This document shows, in pieces, positions 10,882 through 13,419 of a DNA stretch of 13,419 nt. The notes under the pieces are model-generated. The model searched no databases and was not told where the DNA came from. It was given only the letters and a program-made list of their open reading frames with translations. Position numbers and translations under genes: made by a program. Origin of the DNA: Clostridiales bacterium (GTDB lineage: Bacteria > Bacillota > Clostridia > Lachnospirales > Lachnospiraceae); NCBI GenBank assembly GCA_019420405.1, contig JAHZHF010000036.1, forward strand, positions 1 through 13,419. The letters are read 5' to 3'. Every line of letters begins with the position of its first letter. Position 1 is the first letter of the stretch.

Positions 10882-11994
10882 ATGTCATATCTTTATTCGT
10901 ACTGCATAAATCGCAGCCAAATTCATAGTATGACAGAGAAAAAGAAAATCTGTACCGCGGGTAATTTTGTGATCTGTGACGTACAGGAAGAATATGCAGA
11001 ACATTTGTTAAAAATACTTTCGGAATATTTTTCGGGAGAGTATCAGTTTCACCTTTTTTATGATTTTGAGAAGATGAAAACTTTTCTTCAGAATTCTCAT
11101 CCCGATGTGCTTCTGATTGGTGAAGAGTACAAAGAGAGTCTTGACTCGTTCAGCACAGGTGGAAGTGTGATTGTTCTCACAGAGATGCCGGCGAAATATG
11201 CCGGGGAACGTGACAGGATGGTGTTCCGGTATCAGTCGGCGGATGACATAGTAAAAGAGATCAGCGGCATCATAGGGAGAACAATGCCTTCGAAGACGGA
11301 AGGAGATGAAACTGAGAAAAGACCGGCCACACAGAAAAAAGGCGGGATAAAGATCAGGGATGAGCCGGATACGATCGGAAGACAGCTGGTGAAAGGTATT
11401 ATAGGTATTTACTCCCCGATACACAGAATTGGAAAAACAAAATATGCGATCCGGCTTGGCAGGAAACTGTCAAAGCGGGTTCCCGTTCTTTATATCAACA
11501 TGGAGGGATACTCAGGCATGGATTATTACTTCCAGGATGGAACAGGGAAAGATCTCGGAGATCTGCTCTACTGTATGAAACAGGAACGGGGAGATCACGG
11601 GATAAAGATCAGCGCTATGACAGGCCAGGCCGGAGGAATGGATTATATCCTTCCGATGGAAAATGAACAGGATTTAAGATCTGTGAAATGTGAGGAGTGG
11701 ATCAGTCTTCTCGACATGATAATGGAGAAGTGTATCTATGAAACAATTATTCTTGATCTTGGAGAATGTGTTGACGGTATATACGAGATCTTAAGAAAAT
11801 GTGAAAGGATCTATACGCCTTTTATCCGTGAAGGTGCAGCGGAAGCGAAACTCAAGCAGTATGAAAATAATTTAAGGCTGGCCGGATATGGAGATATTTT
11901 AGGCAGAACAGTAAAGAAAGAGATGAAAAGATCCGCTCATTCAGCAAATTCATCACGCAGTATGCAGAGACCGGAGGGAACAGGATCATTATGA
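10882..11994 (+). CDS. TadZ/CpaE-like pilus-assembly ATPase, degenerate receiver plus MinD-like domain
   Basis: The 370-residue product resembles TadZ/CpaE proteins, which localise the Tad (Flp) pilus machine and combine an atypical receiver with a MinD/ParA-like domain. Residues 28-132 look like the receiver, but PDVLLIGEEY (74-83) has Gly80 where a phospho-acceptor Asp is expected. Residues 173-345 look MinD-like: GIYSPIHRIGKTKYAIRLG (175-193) is a P-loop with Gly184-Lys185-Thr186 but without the canonical KGG-x-GKT, and TIILDLGE (288-295) fits Walker B. The ATG at 10882 follows AAGGAG by 6 nt. The stop overlaps the cpaF start as ATGA, indicating translational coupling. The last 21 residues are Ser/Arg-rich and unlike the rest, a possible frame change. 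The assignment rests mainly on the cpaF neighbour plus motif order. Confidence 0.75.
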   Translation: MSYLYSYCINRSQIHSMTEKKKICTAGNFVICDVQEEYAEHLLKILSEYFSGEYQFHLFYDFEKMKTFLQNSHPDVLLIGEEYKESLDSFSTGGSVIVLTEMPAKYAGERDRMVFRYQSADDIVKEISGIIGRTMPSKTEGDETEKRPATQKKGGIKIRDEPDTIGRQLVKGIIGIYSPIHRIGKTKYAIRLGRKLSKRVPVLYINMEGYSGMDYYFQDGTGKDLGDLLYCMKQERGDHGIKISAMTGQAGGMDYILPMENEQDLRSVKCEEWISLLDMIMEKCIYETIILDLGECVDGIYEILRKCERIYTPFIREGAAEAKLKQYENNLRLAGYGDILGRTVKKEMKRSAHSANSSRSMQRPEGTGSL

Positions 11995-13205
11995 CAAAAT
12001 CGGAATTGCTGTATGAAAAAGTTCTGATGCGGCTTGACATGACCAGAGAGACGGGAGAAGAAGAACTTCAGGATATTATACAGGACGTTCTGGAGGAGGC
12101 CGGAAAGGAGGAATATATTCCTCTGGGAGACAAGATCCGGATCAGCAGGGAATTATTTAATTCGTTCAGACGGCTGGATATCCTCCAGGATCTGATAGAG
12201 GATGATTCTATTACTGAGATCATGGTAAATGGAACGGAAGAGATCTTTTATGAAAAAGGCGGAAGGATTTTCCGGTCGGACAGGCATTTCATTTCAGAAG
12301 AACGATTGAATGATGTGATACAGCAGATTGTCGGAGAGGCAAACCGGTATGTAAATGAGACGTCGCCGATTGTGGATGCCAGACTTGGTGACGGATCGAG
12401 AGTGAATGTGGTGTTAAAACCGGTGGCAGTCAACGGCCCCATCATGACAATCCGGAAGTTTCCGGCGGAAGCGATTACGATGAGACAGCTTGTCAGAATG
12501 GGGAGTCTCACGGAAGAAGCAGCGAAGTTTATCAAATGCCTTGTAGCTGCAAAATACAATATATTCGTAAGCGGCGGCACGGGTGCGGGAAAGACCACAT
12601 TTTTGAATGCAATGTCTGATTATATTCCAAAGGATGAAAGAATTATCACAATAGAGGATAATGCGGAACTCCAGATTCAGGGAGTCAGCAATCTGGTGCG
12701 GCTGGAGGCGAGAAATCCAAATGTAGAGGGTGAGGGAGCCGTTACAATCCGTGATTTGATCCGTTCAGCATTAAGAATGCGGCCGGACAGGATCATTGTG
12801 GGAGAGGTGAGAGGAGAAGAGACAGTGGACATGATTTCTTCCGCCATGTTAAACGGGCACAGTGGTTCTATGTCAACCGGACATGCCAATAATCCCACGG
12901 ATATGCTTCACCGTCTGGAAACGATGATGATGATGGGGATTGATCTTCCCCTGAACGCCATCCAGAGACAGATTGCATCAGCGCTGGATATTATCATCCA
13001 CCTTGGAAGGCTCAGAGACAGGAGCCGTCATGTTCTTCAAATTGAAGAAATTCTGGGATACAGCGAAGGCAGGATACAGACGAAAACCTTGTATGAATTT
13101 AAGGAGGAGGGAGTAAAAAATGAGAAAATTAAAGGATGCCTTATGAAGACTGGTGAAATCGAAAACAGGGACAAGCTTGTGGCTGCAGGATATCAGAAAA
13201 TATGA
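11991..13205 (+). CDS. cpaF: Tad/Flp pilus assembly ATPase CpaF (TadA)
   Basis: This 404-residue protein is a secretion-type hexameric ATPase of the CpaF/TadA branch, which drives Flp-pilus polymerisation at the cytoplasmic face of the membrane. An N-terminal domain (about 1-110) precedes the core. The Walker A motif GGTGAGKTT is at residues 195-203, the Asp box ITIEDNAELQ at 219-228, Walker B RPDRIIVGEVRGEE at 264-277 and the His box SMSTGHANNPTDMLHRLE at 293-310. The C-terminal KTGEIENRDKLVAAG is typical of CpaF. Length is normal for Gram-positive members. Its ATG overlaps the TadZ-like stop (ATGA), and its 3' end is overlapped by the next reading frame, so the three genes form a tight operon. 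TadA versus CpaF naming is synonymous here. Confidence 0.95.
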   Translation: MTKSELLYEKVLMRLDMTRETGEEELQDIIQDVLEEAGKEEYIPLGDKIRISRELFNSFRRLDILQDLIEDDSITEIMVNGTEEIFYEKGGRIFRSDRHFISEERLNDVIQQIVGEANRYVNETSPIVDARLGDGSRVNVVLKPVAVNGPIMTIRKFPAEAITMRQLVRMGSLTEEAAKFIKCLVAAKYNIFVSGGTGAGKTTFLNAMSDYIPKDERIITIEDNAELQIQGVSNLVRLEARNPNVEGEGAVTIRDLIRSALRMRPDRIIVGEVRGEETVDMISSAMLNGHSGSMSTGHANNPTDMLHRLETMMMMGIDLPLNAIQRQIASALDIIIHLGRLRDRSRHVLQIEEILGYSEGRIQTKTLYEFKEEGVKNEKIKGCLMKTGEIENRDKLVAAGYQKI

Positions 13206-13419
13206 ATATGCAGTTGGAATGGCAAAGGGAACAGGGGTATTCTTATTGATTTTATATGTATTTTATGAGTCCTTTATTCCGGCGCTGTTTTTATTTCCTG
13301 TCTGGATTCTGTATATGAAAGACTGGCTCTTTGATATGGAAAGGAAGAAAGAACAGGAATTTATCAGGCAGTTCAGGGACAGCATACAGTCCATGGCTTC
13401 CGTTTTAAAAGCAGGATAT
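13177..13419 (+). CDS. TadB-like pilus inner-membrane platform protein, N-terminus (3'-partial)
   Basis: A reading frame in register with base 13177 is open to the end of the window. It encodes a positively charged start (WLQDIRKYEYAVGMAKG), one or two close hydrophobic segments (GVFLLILYVFYESFIPALFLFPVWILYM), then a cytoplasmic stretch with ERKKEQEFIRQFRDSIQSMASVLKAGY. The last part matches the beginning of the T2SSF/TadB domain, where F-RDSI-Q-MAS-LKAGY is recurrent. TadB and TadC form the membrane platform on which CpaF acts. The start is uncertain: the frame is open from just after 13146, and GTG 13153 or TTG 13177 (preceded by AGGGA) are possible, whereas ATG 13219 would fall inside the first conserved region. 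It overlaps the cpaF 3' end. Confidence 0.82.
   Translation, partial: MWLQDIRKYEYAVGMAKGTGVFLLILYVFYESFIPALFLFPVWILYMKDWLFDMERKKEQEFIRQFRDSIQSMASVLKAGY

Overview
The window reads as an origin-proximal segment of a low-to-mid GC Bacillota chromosome, most likely a Lachnospiraceae (Clostridium cluster XIVa type) member. The grounds are the conserved order dnaA-dnaN-yaaA-recF-gyrB-gyrA, a short 644-residue GyrB, the wording of the GyrA breakage domain, a BofA-family protein (a spore-former family), a DUF2975/Xre/DUF4173 membrane-protein operon, and a Flp/Tad pilus locus with an unusual TadZ-like ATPase. Every supported gene is on the + strand, so it would be co-directional with a fork leaving an origin at the left edge. 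The genus assignment is inference.

Region 1 (1-5000) is the replication-initiation block. It holds the last 81 codons of dnaA, an oriC-like spacer with a scatter of near-consensus DnaA boxes, dnaN, a 71-residue S4 protein (YaaA/RlbA type), recF and gyrB. A good sigma-A promoter lies just upstream of recF, and the gyrB ribosome-binding site overlaps the recF stop codon.

Region 2 (4996-5277) is an unusually long and structured gyrB-gyrA spacer. It has two hairpins followed by nearly three copies of a 53-bp tandem repeat that ends a few bases before the gyrA ribosome-binding site. gyrA (5278-7782) follows, with two identical GyrA boxes and a glycine at the quinolone-determinant position that is acidic in E. 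coli. An intrinsic terminator closes the block.

Region 3 (7852-8209) is non-coding. A near-palindrome of about 227 bp is followed by a promoter with perfect -35 and -10 hexamers and two matching dyads 21 bp apart, the second overlapping the -35 hexamer.

Region 4 (8210-10790) is an operon of a DUF2975-type membrane protein, a small Xre-family regulator, a large DUF4173-type membrane protein and a BofA-family protein. It ends in a 16-bp-stem terminator whose loop and distal flank carry a promoter for the next operon.

Region 5 (10762-13419) is the start of a Tad (Flp-type) pilus or secretion operon: a TadZ/CpaE-like protein with a degenerate receiver and a deviant P-loop, the CpaF/TadA ATPase, and the N-terminus of a TadB-like inner-membrane platform protein that runs off the window. 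The TadZ gene overlaps cpaF by ATGA, and its last 21 or so codons look as if they may be out of their ancestral frame. Nothing here is a clearly new multi-gene system. The least explained signals are the gyrA-leader repeats, the large palindrome, the twin dyads and the overlapping terminator-promoter.
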